DNA of 64,000 bases from Dactylorhiza incarnata (GCA_033032865.1 JAWHQI010000329.1:744001-808000), one strand, 5' to 3'; positions 1 through 10,169 are shown, counted from the first letter of the stretch. Numbers and translations: made by a program. Notes: a model not told the origin generated them from the sequence alone.

Positions 1-110
1 CTGCTCGGCCATTTTTGGTCTTGGAGGGGAAGTCTCTTCGGAGCTTTTGGGTACGTGGTGGGACCTCCCTGCCGCAGCACCTGGGGTCCTATTTGTTGCT
101 CTTCTAGCTT
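1..110 (+). mobile_element. 3' end fragment of a Gypsy-like LTR, first of three copies
   Basis: The stretch containing GGAGGGGAAG, then GGGACCTCCCTGC, then GCAGCAC also occurs at about 12.26-12.33 kb and 20.01-20.08 kb. In those two copies it forms the 3' part of an LTR-like sequence of about 500 bp that has a TATA box. Here only the tail is in the window, so the rest may lie upstream. The family is assigned by comparison within the window only. No coding region is attached. Confidence 0.4.
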
Positions 111-1679
111 CCTCGTAGTTGCCCTCCAAGCCATCTCTTCGAGCCACTTGGCAAGTAATCTCCGGCTGCAATTGTCCGAATCTTGAGGCCAGGATTTTCC
201 TGGCGTCAACACGAAGGTAGATGAGCGAGGCAATGAACAGTGAGAGAGTTGTCTGGCAATCTGCTGGGTAAGCTCATAAACAGAGAGTGACTATGCCATA
301 ACAGAGAAGTGAGCTGAAGGTACACCAGGAGCACGCTATTGATCAGACTGTTGAGCACTCCGAAGCTTACGACACTCAGATTTGACATAACCAAGACACT
401 ATAACAGTGACAACGGACAGGCGGGCGACGTAGAGCACCGGACAAAGTAGCAGAGGGTGACAAAGGATGAGGAACAGGGCACACCAGAGCACTATAACCA
501 GGCGAAGGCAGCAGTGGAGTACTCACAAAAGAAGACTGCGGTGGAAGCTGGGGAGCAGCCAGAACAGCCTAATGCATCACACTAGGAGGAGTATCAGTGT
601 CCAAGGAGTGGAGACGAGCCTCCTCAGTGATCACCATGGCCAAGGTATTGCTGAGAGACGATGGAGAATCCCGGTGCAGAAGCTGTGCACGAATGGGCTC
701 GAACTCGGGGTGTGCATAAGAAACTCATACATGCGCTCGAAGTCACGATCCCGGGATGTCGCAACACATTGAGGGCAAGTAGCGCAAGGGAAGGTGTCAT
801 CTCATCGCACTGACGCCATAGGTCCAAGAGCTCAACAAAGAAAGCTTGTACAAACCGATCACGCTGGTAGCAGACACCAAGGGTCTGGAACTGGGAGTAG
901 TGCAGGGCCTGGCTAGATGGCAGGTAGAGGCGGCACAAATGATTCCACATCGCCTTGGCTGAAGGTAGCTCATAGACGGTCATGCGAATGGGGAGCTCGC
1001 AGGACTGACAGATGACGGCTATCACGCGAGAGTCGTCTGAGCGCCACCTCGCCCAGTCGAAACGCTGAGAGAAAGTAGTCGTGCTGACAGTGGAAGAAGA
1101 GGAGTTCACAGGACTGGCAACCGGTGGGGAGCAGAGCAGGATTGGTGTCATTAATGTGGCCCTATAGATCAATGCCACTGAGGATCACGCGCGACGGTGG
1201 TGGACCATGCCTTGTTGTTCCGCCCGTCGAGGATGACATTACCCTTCTGGAGGAAGGCGGATGAGATGTGAGACGATGTCATTGAACCAATAGAGGACGA
1301 AAGTGGCCGGAGAAGAAAATCGGGGTTGTGGGATCAACCGGAGAAGAGGATCGGGGTTGCAGTGTTGTCGGGAAGCACGTCTGGATCGAGATGCAGCGGC
1401 GATGCGAAGCCCGTCTGGATCAGGATGCAACGACGACAGGAAGCCCGTTGTGATCGGGATGCAGCGGCGATGGGAAGCCCGTCTGGATCGTCGACGAGAG
1501 GCCTATATGGATCGTCGAAGAAGCAGATCGTCGAAGGAGGGCGTGATCGGGATCGGCTAATCAACGACGGAAAGCGCGACAAGAAGCGAGATACGGAGCG
1601 GCTAATCAACCACAGGAAGCGAGAGGTGGAAGTGGGCTCAGGATAGACGTTTGTCGAAAACCCTAATGCTTTGATACCA
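110..1679 (-). pseudogene. Copia gag remnant with leader and primer-binding site
   Basis: The frame at 1178-624 reads a Copia-type Gag (UBN2-like). It contains WARWRSDDSRVIAVICQS, then an AKAMWNHLCRLYLPSSQAL segment like the 'AKxxWxxLxxLY' core of the family, then RDRFVQAFFVELLDLWRQ. The gag is followed by frameshifted debris and has no protease, integrase or reverse transcriptase in the window. At 1679-1668 the minus strand reads TGGTATCAAAGC, close to the usual initiator-Met tRNA primer-binding site, so the 5' LTR should lie just above it. The leader at 1200-1660 contains repeated ATCGGGATGCAGCGGCGATG-like units. This is an old, incomplete element whose 3' part is missing or outside the window. 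Confidence 0.6.
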
Positions 1680-1833
1680 TGATGATAGGAATGTAACTCA
1701 ATGTCCAATTTACTTCACAATATGGTACACACCCACACACCTGCCATTCGGCCGGGCTGTTGAATTTACATAGCCCCAGCTTCATGCTATATTTCCTTAT
1801 CAGCAGTTTCCTGCCTTAATACTTGGCGTTAAC
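1680..1833 (-). repeat. Probable 5' LTR of the Copia remnant
   Basis: It lies directly next to the primer-binding-site-like sequence. It begins TGATGATAGG and can be ended at GCGTTAACA, giving TG...CA termini and about 154 bp. No second LTR is in the window, so the outer end is a guess. It ends only 17 bp before the V-ATPase exon at 1851. Confidence 0.35.
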
Positions 1834-1850
1834 ATGTCATCTTTGTCCAG

Positions 1851-1951
1851 CCAAAGTTGCTAGACCGAAGCACGCAAAAGAAGAGGCTGCGAAAGAGGTT
1901 GCTGAATTTCGCACCCAGATGGAGAATGCTTTTCAAAAGAAAGTTGCAGAG
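1851..1951 (+). pseudogene. VHA-G: Orphan exon of V-type H+-ATPase subunit G
   Basis: The 101-bp stretch reads (A)KVARPKHAKEEAAKEVAEF, followed by a segment ending in QKKVAE. This is the charged coiled-coil core of the peripheral-stalk subunit G of the vacuolar proton pump (plant family pattern AKMARLKQAKEEAEKEIAEY). It is bounded by a splice acceptor (CTTTGTCCAG) and a donor (GAG/GTAAAA), and it is open in one phase. Neither the N-terminal exon nor the SSGDSGANVKRLE exon expected next is visible nearby on the plus strand. It is either a relic, or a true exon of a gene whose other exons lie far away beyond transposon-filled introns, as happens with PSRP2 here. Downstream sequence to about 2290 is T-rich and intron-like. 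The exon identity is firm; whether the gene works is unknown. Confidence 0.6.
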
Positions 1952-2319
1952 GTAAAATGGCGTTTTGGCAGATCAATGGTCCAAATGGATGCTATTCAAA
2001 TTGTTAATTATGTGCCTCGAATTCTAACCCAAGGCGACGGCTGGTGCTGAGCACGCCCAAGGCACACGGATGTGTCAATCTTTTTTTCCCTTGTGCGGAG
2101 TGTTATATAAACTCATGGTTGTTCAGTCTTCTTGGGTGGTAATTTTTGAAGCAGTTATGGGGGTTTGCGATTTCATCTGTACTCAGAAATTTGCCCATCT
2201 GTCTGTAACCACCTCTGTTCTTGTTGCGGGTCGCTTGGGTGTTCTTGGTAGACCGGTCAACTTGAACCTTAGTTCTGAAGCGAGCCAAGCGCGCTAACAG
2301 TCAATTAGAGAATCATTAA

Positions 2320-3370
2320 GTACACTGTGACTTTTTAATGTGGAAAACCCGGAAAGGGTAAAAAACCACACGGTCGGAGCTGTGCCGACCAAACTCCACT
2401 ATCTCCTGGGGGGTTACAGTTAGAGATTGAGAACTCGAGCGCGACAGGCCGCTGCTCGTTATAGTAGTGGAGAGAAAGAGAGAACTCTGAGGGTGACAGG
2501 CCATGCACATCTCGGAAAACTAAGTACTTTCTTCTGAGAACGGGGGTGAGAACAAAAGTGAGAAGGCTGAGTTGCCTTTCGCGACCTTCGAAGATTCGAA
2601 GGAGATCTTTGAAGATTCGAAGAAGATCTTCAAGCGCCAAAGGAGAATTCCAAGGAAATCTTCAAAGGAGCTCTCTCGGGCGCCGAAGGCAAGGTCCCTT
2701 GAAATGAAGGCTCTGGGCTCCATTTATAGCTTTGGCCGGGGGTAGCCCGGTAATTTTGTCGTCGTAACCACCTGACGGGCGAATCACGCTGGTCGATTTG
2801 GAGCACACGGATCGTCATTTTTCACAAATGACCGTCTCGCCCTTCGAGCAACTTTGTTGAAGGTAAGAAAGGCGACAAGCGGGTCATACAATCTGAGAAA
2901 TTAGAAAGACAAAATGTGAGCGTGCCCAGAATGCGGAAGTGCTTTGAGCGCGCTTAGAAGCGTTCTGAGTGCGCAACGAACGGGTAAGCATCCTGAGCGC
3001 GCAAGGAGGTCGAAAACGGGAAGTCGTACCCCCAAAGAAGGGATGGGGTTTTGGCCGGGCGTTCCGCTGGATCCCCTGCGGGAGAGGGGTGCGGTCAGGC
3101 CGCACCCGTACGGGGGGGGGGGGGGGGGGGGGGGCGGCCCGAGGGGGGTGCGGCGGCCTGGCCGCACCCCTTCCAGGCGGTTGACGCTACCGCGCTAGCG
3201 GTAGCACGCGCGCGCTAGCGCGCGGGTGGTAGCGCGCAGGAATGTGCACGGTGCGACTGCGTGCTTCTGCGCGGTCGGTTGGAAATGACGGTTTTGGCCC
3301 ACTCTCCCCTCATCACCTTAGTGGTGGAGTGGGGGTTTGGGAATAACCGCCACCCGGCTTTGCACATTAT
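2320..3370 (-). repeat. LTR-like sequence with GC-rich tract, minus orientation
   Basis: The segment begins with a GTGGAAAACCCGGAAAGGG block resembling one at about 21045, and on the minus strand carries a TATA-like element (CTATAAAT) near 2725. At 21.0-21.5 kb the same two features occur in the same order, which suggests two members of one LTR class. Internally there are short GAAGATTCGAAGGAGATCTT-like repeats (2585-2635), a run of 23 G (3112-3134) and a palindromic GCGCTAGC-rich stretch (3185-3236). No gene was seen. Ends and target duplication were not found. Confidence 0.35.
3112..3134. repeat. G homopolymer, 23 bp
   Basis: Uninterrupted G run followed by CGGCCCGAGGGGGGTGCGGC. Open frames through it (poly-Gly) are not credible genes. 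The length may be unreliable in any assembly. Confidence 0.9.
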
Positions 3371-4130
3371 AGGAGGGAGCCCATGAACGTATGCGTATCA
3401 GTTCTTAATAGTGAGAGTCTGACTTTTGCTGCCTGTAGACATAGCCCATTTTGATGTGAACCATGTAAATTTATGTCATTTGTGATATTATTATTTTGTC
3501 GTTTTTCATTCTGCTTGAATTTTCGCAACACAAATAATGTTACGTTCTTTGAAAAATGCGGCCACAAATTAGACTTTTTCTTTTTAAATATTTCAGACCT
3601 GTTTTGGAAAGAACACAAATTAGACTTTCTAATTTAAACTATATTATGTAAATTAAAACAAGCTGTTTTTACTCTTATCCAAAATGGTTGGTCATTAAAT
3701 ATCGTTAGCCGTTAGGGCATGCAATAATAAAAAGCAATATCATTATCATAGGTGTCGGCGTGTCGCGTCTATTTCGTTTTCGTCCACAAAAGAGAGACAG
3801 GAACACTTGTGGTCGATAAGAGGCCACGGCATGCATGGTTCATCATCTATAATGTTTCCCGCAGATTAAACGCATCATTAAAGCTCTGTTTGATTTAGCT
3901 GCAGCGCTGAGAGAAGCAGTTGTGAAAACAATCTACCGTTTTGCATACGAGAAAAAAAAGTCATAATAGTGTTTACAGTAATGTTTGAATAGAGAATTAC
4001 ATTCTCCCTACAATGGTAACCTCTCTCACTCTACTTTTTTTTTTAATAAACTAAGTGCATGCACGGGCGCGGACGCACGCAAATACACGCAAATACTAGT
4101 TGATGATGAAAAATTACTATTCAAGAGGTT
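3371..4130. other. AT-rich intergenic DNA with a PIF/Harbinger end at 3882
   Basis: No gene was seen. From 3882 the sequence AGCTCTGTTTGATTTAGCTG, continuing CAGCGCTGAG, matches the reverse complement of the right end of the Harbinger element at 48157 (GGCTCTGTTTGGCTCAGCTG, then CAGCGACTGA). It is preceded by TAA, the usual TWA target. It is therefore a small MITE or fragment of that family. Its other end was not recognised. Confidence 0.4.
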
Positions 4131-4220
4131 AAGATTTTTTTGTTAGGCCCCACCCCAACCACAAATAAACCCTTTAAATTCTGCAGACCCAATAGAAGCT
4201 CAAACCACACAAGCAGAACA

Positions 4221-4790
4221 ATGGATAAGCTCTCCCTCCTCCTTGCCCACCTTCTCACACTCTCCATTGCTGCCTCCGTCGGAAGGACCGGCGGGAATCC
4301 TGACCGCTTCTCAGTCAATCGGGGGCCGACTAAGCTCCAATTTTACTGGCACGACCGACATCTCGGGGATAATCCCACGGCGGTGACCGTCGCCCAGAGC
4401 CCCACGACCAAACAATCGAGCACCCTCTTCGGCATAGTTAAAGTTTTCGACGACCCGCTGACTAACTTGCCGAATGTGACCTCGGACCTCATCGGGCGAG
4501 CCCAAGGAATGTACTTCTCCGCCGATCAGAACGTCGTCGTGCTCCAGATGGTGATGACCTTGATCTTCTACGAACCGAAGTACAATGGCAGTACCCTGAT
4601 TGTGATGGGTCGAAATCCTCCTCAGGACCTTGTTCGCGTTCTGTCGATTGTCGGCGGCACAGGGATATTCGAGTCGGTGACCGGCCACGCACGAATCTCC
4701 ACCGTTCTTGATGACCAGAGTATCGGGTATTTCATTGTCGAATACAACTGTTCCATTATTTATCCCGGAAAGTTGTATTCGTCCTCGTAA
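4221..4790 (+). CDS. Dirigent protein
   Basis: A 189-residue single-exon gene, the usual length and structure for plant dirigent proteins. These are secreted proteins that impose stereochemistry on radical coupling of monolignols in lignan and lignin-related pathways of the cell wall. The ATG at 4221 is preferred over an in-frame ATG at 4140 because the protein then opens with a signal peptide (MDKLSLLLAHLLTLSIAASV). Family landmarks follow in order: FYWHDRHLG with NPTAV (residues about 41-55), SSTLFG and VKVFDDPLT, IGRAQGMYFSAD, a LVVVLQMV-like strand, YNGSTLIVMGRN, VGGTGIFESVTGHA, and a C-terminal FIVEYNCSIIYPG. No frame damage is visible. A CAAATAAAC element at about 4163 could be a weak TATA box. 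Neighbours are transposon debris, so context adds nothing. The family is certain; the specific product is not. Confidence 0.93.
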   Translation: MDKLSLLLAHLLTLSIAASVGRTGGNPDRFSVNRGPTKLQFYWHDRHLGDNPTAVTVAQSPTTKQSSTLFGIVKVFDDPLTNLPNVTSDLIGRAQGMYFSADQNVVVLQMVMTLIFYEPKYNGSTLIVMGRNPPQDLVRVLSIVGGTGIFESVTGHARISTVLDDQSIGYFIVEYNCSIIYPGKLYSSS

Positions 4791-5297
4791 AAGCCAAACT
4801 CCGGGAGATGAGAGGAGGGTGAAAGGCTCCGGTAGTGTTTAGGGTGTGCATATGTAAAATTCGGCCTGCATGCACAATTATTAACCTGCATATATCAATA
4901 GCCTGCGTGTAGCCTAAAGTGGTCTGCATATAACATTATCATCAAGATTATCATCTCATGTATTCCGTGTAATAGTCTGACTCATAATATCAGAGGTATT
5001 GCTCGCTATAGTTCAGCCGAGCCTATAATATTTTTCTCTCTATATATATTTTAGGTGATTGTTATGGGCAAACCTATATTAGCGAGCTAGGGGCAAACCA
5101 AATTTTTAAAAAACAAATTATTAAATTAATATTTGATTTTCATGCGTGAAATAGATAGGGGCAAACCATAAACCTGCGCCTCTTCATTCCTGATCTTTCG
5201 CCCGCAGAAAACCCTAGCCGAGTTTCCTTCGCCACTTTCGCGAGCACACTTCCGCCTCCTCGTCCTTTCCGGCGAGTGCGTCGGTCGCCTCCTACCC
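4791..5297. other. 3' flank of the dirigent gene and AT-rich spacer
   Basis: It presumably includes the 3' UTR just after the stop. The rest is AT-rich, with a TATATATATATTTTAGG stretch at about 5041 and a GC-richer block from 5170 (GCAGAAAACCCTAGCCGAG). No further gene was recognised. Confidence 0.5.
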
Positions 5298-6218
5298 TGT
5301 TATGAAATTGGATTGAGTCCGCGACTTCGAAACGCCGCGGACAGCGCAACGGAATACGAGCCGAGCAATAAGAATAGCACAAAAATAAAATACGAGAAAT
5401 CCAAGCACACACAGATGACACAAAAATTTACGTGGTTCGGAGAGGAGCTCCTACGTTCACGGGGAGAGCGCGTCGGAAAAGATCCACTGATAAAATGAGG
5501 AGTTACAGAGAGGTTACACAGAGACCGAATCATGGTCGTAGACAAACTCAAGGTTGAAAACAGAGTATTGATGGAAATCCGATAATAATGGAGTCCTGGA
5601 AGCCGGCCGTCGAAATAGAGCCCGACCAGATGTCGCTCCACCTGGAGCCGACAGGATGCGCCGCCGCTAGCTCGGTTAGATGCCGATCCCGCCTGGACCG
5701 ACCGAAGTTGCCGCCGCTAGCCCGGCCAGATGCCGATCCCGCCTGGACCGACCGGAGTTGCCGCCGCTAGCCCGGCCAGATGCCGATCCCGCCTGGACCG
5801 ACCGAAGTTGCCGCCGCTAGCTCGGCCAGATGCTGATCCCGCCTGGACCGATCGGAGTTGTCGCCGCTAGCTCGGCCAGATGCCGATCCCGCCTGGACCG
5901 ACCGGAGTTGTCGCCGCTAGAATGAGTCTCCTTCCGCACGATGGCCCTCTGCCTCATCAGCCATCGAATTGTTTCATACTTAATATATGGCTGCTTGCAC
6001 ACTTATATAAGACCAAGAAACCACCTCTAATTAAGGAGAAAATCTCCTTAATTAGGAGATATCCAAAATCAGACTTGGCCGGAATAGGCAGGGCAGCCAT
6101 TAAAGAATATCCTCCTCATAATGTTATTCCAATAATATGATTCTCTCCAAAAATAGGAGATTCACTCTAATTAGGAATTACTAGAGCACACAGGTCGGTG
6201 AGGTGCACGATCCCAACA
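5298..6218 (-). repeat. 3' LTR of an internally deleted Copia element
   Basis: On the plus strand it opens TGTTATGAAATTGGATTGAG and closes GATCCCAACA. The opening is repeated at 6665 beside a primer-binding site, which fixes the element as minus-oriented. The inner end is bordered by a purine-rich tract on the minus strand (GTCAATGTGGAGAT). About 921 bp. It holds five tandem 50-bp units at 5660-5925 built on GATGCCGATCCCGCCTGGAC. Confidence 0.7.
5660..5925. repeat. Five tandem 50-bp repeats inside the LTR
   Basis: GATGCYGATCCCGCCTGGAC recurs at about 5679, 5729, 5779, 5829 and 5879, a spacing of exactly 50 bp. Units differ by a few substitutions. The GC-rich units lie in the LTR of the deleted Copia, upstream of its expected promoter if read from the minus strand. 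Confidence 0.85.
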
Positions 6219-6664
6219 ATCTCCACATTGACGCCTCACACGATGAACTCCACCTGCAGCTTGAATCTCTTCCCTTCGGCGAATTACCCCCTCCCTGGGG
6301 TCACCCCAATTAACATGCGCGAATATGAGCCAAGTCAAGGCAGTGCTTAAACTTGAGTCCCGTCAGTGGGCCCTTCTTTCTGGACTTCTCCTTGTCAAGG
6401 AGCGCCTTGTGGAGACCTTGCTGAACGATGACCGCCTTGATCCGCTTTTGCCATAAACTGAAATCAATCTTGTCGTCATACTTTGAAATCTCGAATTTTG
6501 CCGCCATTGCTTTGCTCGCAGAGCTACTGGGCAATCTGAATAATGTTCACGGATCAGATCTGAGAAGATAGGGAGCAGACCGATGTCGTCACCTACCGTT
6601 GACCCAAATCTAAAACTGGAACGTCCAGACGATCACTCCCGCGGAACCTGCCTCTGATACCAAT
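6219..6664 (-). pseudogene. Residual Copia interior: gag start and primer-binding site
   Basis: The interior is only 446 bp. On the minus strand, 6662-6651 reads TGGTATCAGAGG, the initiator-Met primer-binding site, two bases inside the LTR. The frame at 6534-6310 starts MPSSSASKAMAAKFEISKYD and continues DFSLWQKRIKAVIVQQGLHKA. This is the N-terminus of a Copia Gag (family pattern DFSLWQxKMRALLVQQG). The rest of gag and all of pol are missing, and the frame runs directly into the polypurine tract region. A deletion between gag and the 3' end is the simplest explanation, leaving a TRIM/LARD-like unit that could only move with help. Confidence 0.7.
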
Positions 6665-6795
6665 TGTTATGAAATCAGATTGAGTAGCGCGGTAGCGCAG
6701 CGGAAATTGATCGAGCAAAACAATCACACAAAATAAACACAGAACGAGATTTCAAGCACACACACAGACGACAAGCAAATTGTATGTGGTTTATA
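6665..6795 (-). repeat. Truncated 5' LTR of the deleted Copia
   Basis: TGTTATGAAATCAGATTGAG, followed by a segment matching the LTR at 5298 for about 130 bp (including the AAGCACACACAGA and GTGGTT parts). Similarity then stops abruptly at the MULE sequence. The remaining roughly 790 bp of this LTR are absent. Confidence 0.65.
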
Positions 6796-7351
6796 TATGG
6801 TGCAATGAGTGTAGAAATGTCTAGGTTGCTCACAATGGGTGAGCAACCAAACACTATCCAAGTTGATGTGTCCACACATTTTCCTGATGATATGTTATTT
6901 TCAAGTAAAGATGAGTTAATACAATGTGCCCGTAATATTGGCAAAGAAGTGGGGTTTGTAATTACAATCCAAAGAGCAGATAAAATTACAGAAAGAGTTA
7001 GACCTAGGGTCTTTCTTGGTTGTGATCAGGCTGGATTTTCACATGATAGTCAAAGAAAGGATTGGATTAAGAGAAACTTGCGAAAGTCTGGTACAAAGAG
7101 ATGTGGTTGTTTATTCTCACTTCAGGGGCAAAAATAAGCATGTTCAGAAGAATGAAGAGTAAAACTTAGAAATGGGGTGCACAATCATGAGTTTTTTCAT
7201 TTAGAGTCACACTCCTACGCTGGTAGATTATCTGAAAATGAGCAAAATATTGTAGAAGAAATGTATGCAACGGGTGTAAAACCTAAAAGATATGTTTTGG
7301 AGTTTCTAACAACTATAGTTATGCACCTAACAAAATGCAAATGAATATTAA
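6784..7351 (+). pseudogene. MULE (Mutator-like) transposase N-terminus, FAR1-like zinc domain, broken
   Basis: One frame carries HFPDDMLFSSKDELIQCARN, then EVGFVITIQRADK, KRCGCLFSLQG and GVHNHEF. Further on, HSYAGRLSENEQNIVEEMYA is followed by GVKPKRYVLEFL. This is the FAR1-type DNA-binding N-terminus of plant Mutator-like transposases, ending before the DDE core. The frame is cut by TAA at 7135 and TGA at 7153; the second sits where the family usually has the Trp of the WxVxxxxGxHNH motif. It ends for good at about 7350. The likely native start is ATG 6805 or 6835, since the first codons derive from the LTR junction. Sequence to about 7690 may be decayed MULE. Confidence 0.7.
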
Positions 7352-8187
7352 GGTACGATTCAAACAATATTTCAATTTATTTATAATATTGGAAGATACT
7401 AATATTAGTTTTTGGTGTTTGTAGGTTGTTAAAGCAATGAGATTTGATGAAATTTTGGGTGGTCTTATGTTTTGTTTTCAACAAATTGCAATATTACATA
7501 TATTATGAACTCTCTTGATGTAATGCTGGGATTTAGATTATACCAAGTGTGGTTGAAAACATTTGAAAAAATTTCATTTTTTTTTTTTCGTTTTCTGGAT
7601 GGTGTGCTAATAGCTGCTTGATGTGCAAATATAATTTTATGGGGTGCTATTATCACATGGCGGCTATTAGCGACTTTTGGGGTGCTAATAACATTGCTCT
7701 ATTTTTATAGATATAGGAACTGATGTGTCCCTTTTTGGAGAGATTTTCGTGACCGGGCTCCGTTTCTAAATCTTAGTCTAGAAGGTCGCGCTTTTCTACC
7801 TCGAGGAGGAAGGAACGGTTGAGATCAAAACTAAAGAAATCAGAGGGAGTGGTGAACCCGTTTAATAATCGAGTAAGAGTGAAACCTAAAAACCCTAAAT
7901 CCTAAATTCTAAAACCCGAGACCCAAATAGTTACTAAGCTCACGAGAGTGACGTGTTCAAAAAAAAAAGTAAAAAAAAAAGTCATGGTCGGTAAAAAAAA
8001 CATAATAATAAAGAAGAAGACAGCTTCCTGCAAAAGCTTCAACCAAGTGAAAAAAAGGAGGCATCTTGGTTTGGTTGCCTCTCTCTCTCTCTCTCTCTCT
8101 CTACCAGCATTCCCTCCATTTCACTTGAGAAATTTTGAATGAATCTGAGCGGCAATGCTGCTTGTCCGTCGCACGTACGCGGTTTAA
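7352..8187. other. No gene; AT-rich DNA with a (CT)n tract and telo-box-like motifs
   Basis: GTGCTAATAACATTGC at about 7682 has a relative at about 11579 (GTGCTAATAACACCGC), suggesting a dispersed repeat. AAACCCTAAATCCTAAA-like motifs occur at about 7885-7910. A (CT)n run lies at 8081-8102. No credible reading frame. Confidence 0.5.
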
Positions 8188-8385
8188 GGGTCCGTTGCGG
8201 TGGCGGTCATGAATTGTAGTTTGTGTTGGAACCGAGTTCGCATTTAGGTTAAAAATGAGATTTTTCTTTTCTTTCTTTCTGTGACGGTCTTGACCATTCA
8301 TTACTGTCAAGCATATGTTTTATAGAGATGATGTTTTTGTACGAATTAATGCCGCGGAGCAAAAACGCCGCGCCAAACAAACCCC
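8188..8385. mobile_element. Tourist-like MITE, degenerate copy
   Basis: The left end GGGTCCGTTGCGGTGGCGGT follows TAA. The right end is GCAAAAACGCCGCGCCAAAC, then AAACCCC. Inner sequence (GTGGCGGTCATGAATTGTAG and GTGACGGTC) matches the Tourist-like copies at 24172 and 52507. A matching TAA on the right was not found. Confidence 0.5.
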
Positions 8386-9216
8386 GAGTTTTTTTAGCCG
8401 CCACAATGGCTCCACGTGGCGTGCTCTTGGTGCATGATAACTTGATGATGTTGTTCATTTTGAGATGAGGAACTGGTGGTCGATGTGGAGAGCTCTCAAG
8501 TGTCGGGGAATTACCGATAATTACGACAATTGAAGTACTACTTTCGTCGTCCAAATACTTATAATTACGACAATAGAACAAACTCAGAACGAATTAGAGA
8601 CAAACATGCGAGCTTGGTCTGTTATCCCCGCCCCCTTAAACTGCGATTAATTTTTATATGTGTCCAATGTATATGGAGGACCATGCGCCAAATTCAAATT
8701 TCTGTTATATTTTTTATTTTTTTCACAAAATAAGTCACGGAATATTGATCCGTGTATTTTTACGAACATTTAAGTACTCATATGTATATATTTTATGGTG
8801 AAAATAGAATTGTATAAAAATAAATTTTTTGAACTATTTTTACGACTGTAATTACAGCTGAAAATACAGCCCATTTGTAACTGCAAATGACGTTGCAGTT
8901 GCAATTTTGCACTAAAAATGTCCCGTAGAATCCGATATATACGCTGGACGTACAGAGAAATCTCTCCTTAACTGCAACGACACCAAAAAAAAAAGAAGAA
9001 GAAAAAAATAGCATACTAATTCAAAGGCATATCCATAGATAGACCAACAATTATTCCTCTAGTTCTTGCTTGCAATTACCAGACTAGACTCACATAAACA
9101 AAACTTAGAATTCCAATTTGGTCACCAACTCTACCCAACCACCCTAAACTCTCTCACCGCACAATCAAAAGCCACAGCAACAACAAACAACAAAATGTTT
9201 GCCAAACACCGTATCC
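8386..9216. other. AT-rich intergenic DNA
   Basis: It lies downstream of the DUF761 gene on its strand. The part next to 9217 should hold that gene's 3' UTR and poly(A) signal. No coding signal was seen. Confidence 0.4.
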
Positions 9217-9798
9217 TCACACGCTTCTCGCAAGCATATCTTGATACCTCCTATAAGACTCCTGCTTCTCCAGCCTAAACTTCTCGTGGCAGCTCTCTAT
9301 GAACTTCTCAGCGAGCCGATCGATCTTGCTCGCATCATCTTCGTCCTCTCCGCCGCCAGAATCCTTCTCTTCGAGCCACTGCAGGTAGCCATCGGCGTCG
9401 TCGCTGACGACGACCACCGAGTTCCACGTCGAATCGTAGTACGTCCGGCTCATCGAACTCAGCTCCAAACCGCTCCCCCTGCGCTCCGAAATGGGAATCA
9501 CGTGAACGGACCGCCAATTGCAGCACGCGGAGATCGACTCCGCGAGCTTCTTTCTCCTCCTCCTTCTCCTCCTGCCCAACTTTGTGATGTAGCTGCTCGT
9601 GTTTGCGTCGGCGGATGGTGCTCCGAAGTTGAGGAGGTCGGCGAGAAAGGATTTCGTGCTCGACAGGGCTCGAACGATGCGGCAAACGCCGCCGAGGAAG
9701 TAGGCTTCAAGCTGAGATTTGGCCTTCAGGGCTTGGCATGAAGCTTTTAATGAGGAATCATAGGAGTGCTGAGATGTGAGATGAGTTTTTTGAGCCAT
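9217..9798 (-). CDS. DUF761 domain protein (cotton-fibre-expressed-like)
   Basis: An intact single-exon frame of 193 residues. The C-terminal segment (about residues 158-190) reads KIDRLAEKFIESCHEKFRLE, then KQESYRRYQDML. This is the DUF761 signature of plant proteins whose biochemical role is unknown. Before it lie a basic RRRRRRKK stretch (about 76-83) and an acidic EDEDD stretch (about 150-155). The ATG at 9798 is chosen rather than the in-frame ATG at 9849, because a minus-strand TATA box (TATAAAAG, 9844-9837) lies between them and would overlap the longer reading. Family members are often small, intronless and nuclear or plasma-membrane associated. The function here is unassigned. Confidence 0.88.
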   Translation of the reverse strand: MAQKTHLTSQHSYDSSLKASCQALKAKSQLEAYFLGGVCRIVRALSSTKSFLADLLNFGAPSADANTSSYITKLGRRRRRRRKKLAESISACCNWRSVHVIPISERRGSGLELSSMSRTYYDSTWNSVVVVSDDADGYLQWLEEKDSGGGEDEDDASKIDRLAEKFIESCHEKFRLEKQESYRRYQDMLARSV

Positions 9799-9836
9799 GA
9801 GGTGGAGGGGCACCACATTAGTGTGAGACCCATGGG

Positions 9837-9844
9837 CTTTTATA
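9837..9844 (-). promoter_or_regulatory. TATA box of the DUF761 gene
   Basis: Minus strand TATAAAAG, 39 bp upstream of the chosen ATG. This implies a very short 5' UTR if transcription starts about 30 bp downstream. Confidence 0.6.
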
Positions 9845-9924
9845 AGCATGGATGGTCATACAATTGCCATTTGATTTTGATGGAATTTACATGATTACCC
9901 CTGAATTTCTTATTAAAACTTATA

Positions 9925-10165
9925 GGGTTATTTACCCGGACCTCCCCCTCGAAGTTTGCGTAATTACAGCTTGCGCCCCTCTAACTTTCCAAATTACAAT
10001 TACACCCCTCAACGTTTACATTTCACAGCATCCATACAGAAAATGCCCCCCCTGAAGATTTACCCGAACGGGATACTTCTGTGTGCATGAATGTTATGAG
10101 ATGTAAACATTGAGGTGCAAACTGTAATTATGCAAACTTCGAGAGGAGGTCCCCGTAAATAACCC
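9925..10165. mobile_element. Foldback MITE with long inverted ends (MULE-type target duplication)
   Basis: The left end GGGTTATTTACCCGGACCTC and the right end GAGGTCCCCGTAAATAACCC are inverted repeats continuing over about 45 bp. The flanks are AAACTTATA and AAACTTTTA, a 9-bp duplication with one mismatch, which fits Mutator-type insertion. Related copies occur at about 12.6, 22.2, 23.1, 23.3 and 24.75 kb. Confidence 0.7.
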
Positions 10166-10169
10166 AAAC

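Noticed and set aside
2944..3198. ORFs with poly-Gly across the G run
   Set aside because: They are low-complexity translation of a homopolymer in GC-rich repeat DNA.
4140..4220. Upstream in-frame ATG extending the dirigent protein by 27 residues
   Set aside because: The extension is not family-like and precedes an obvious signal peptide; the ATG at 4221 gives the normal length.
7885..7910. Interstitial telomere
   Set aside because: Only a few degenerate CCCTAAA units are present; more like telo-box motifs.
9199..9741. Plus-strand 180-codon ORF over the DUF761 gene
   Set aside because: It is the antisense shadow of a frame with a clear conserved domain and TATA box on the minus strand.
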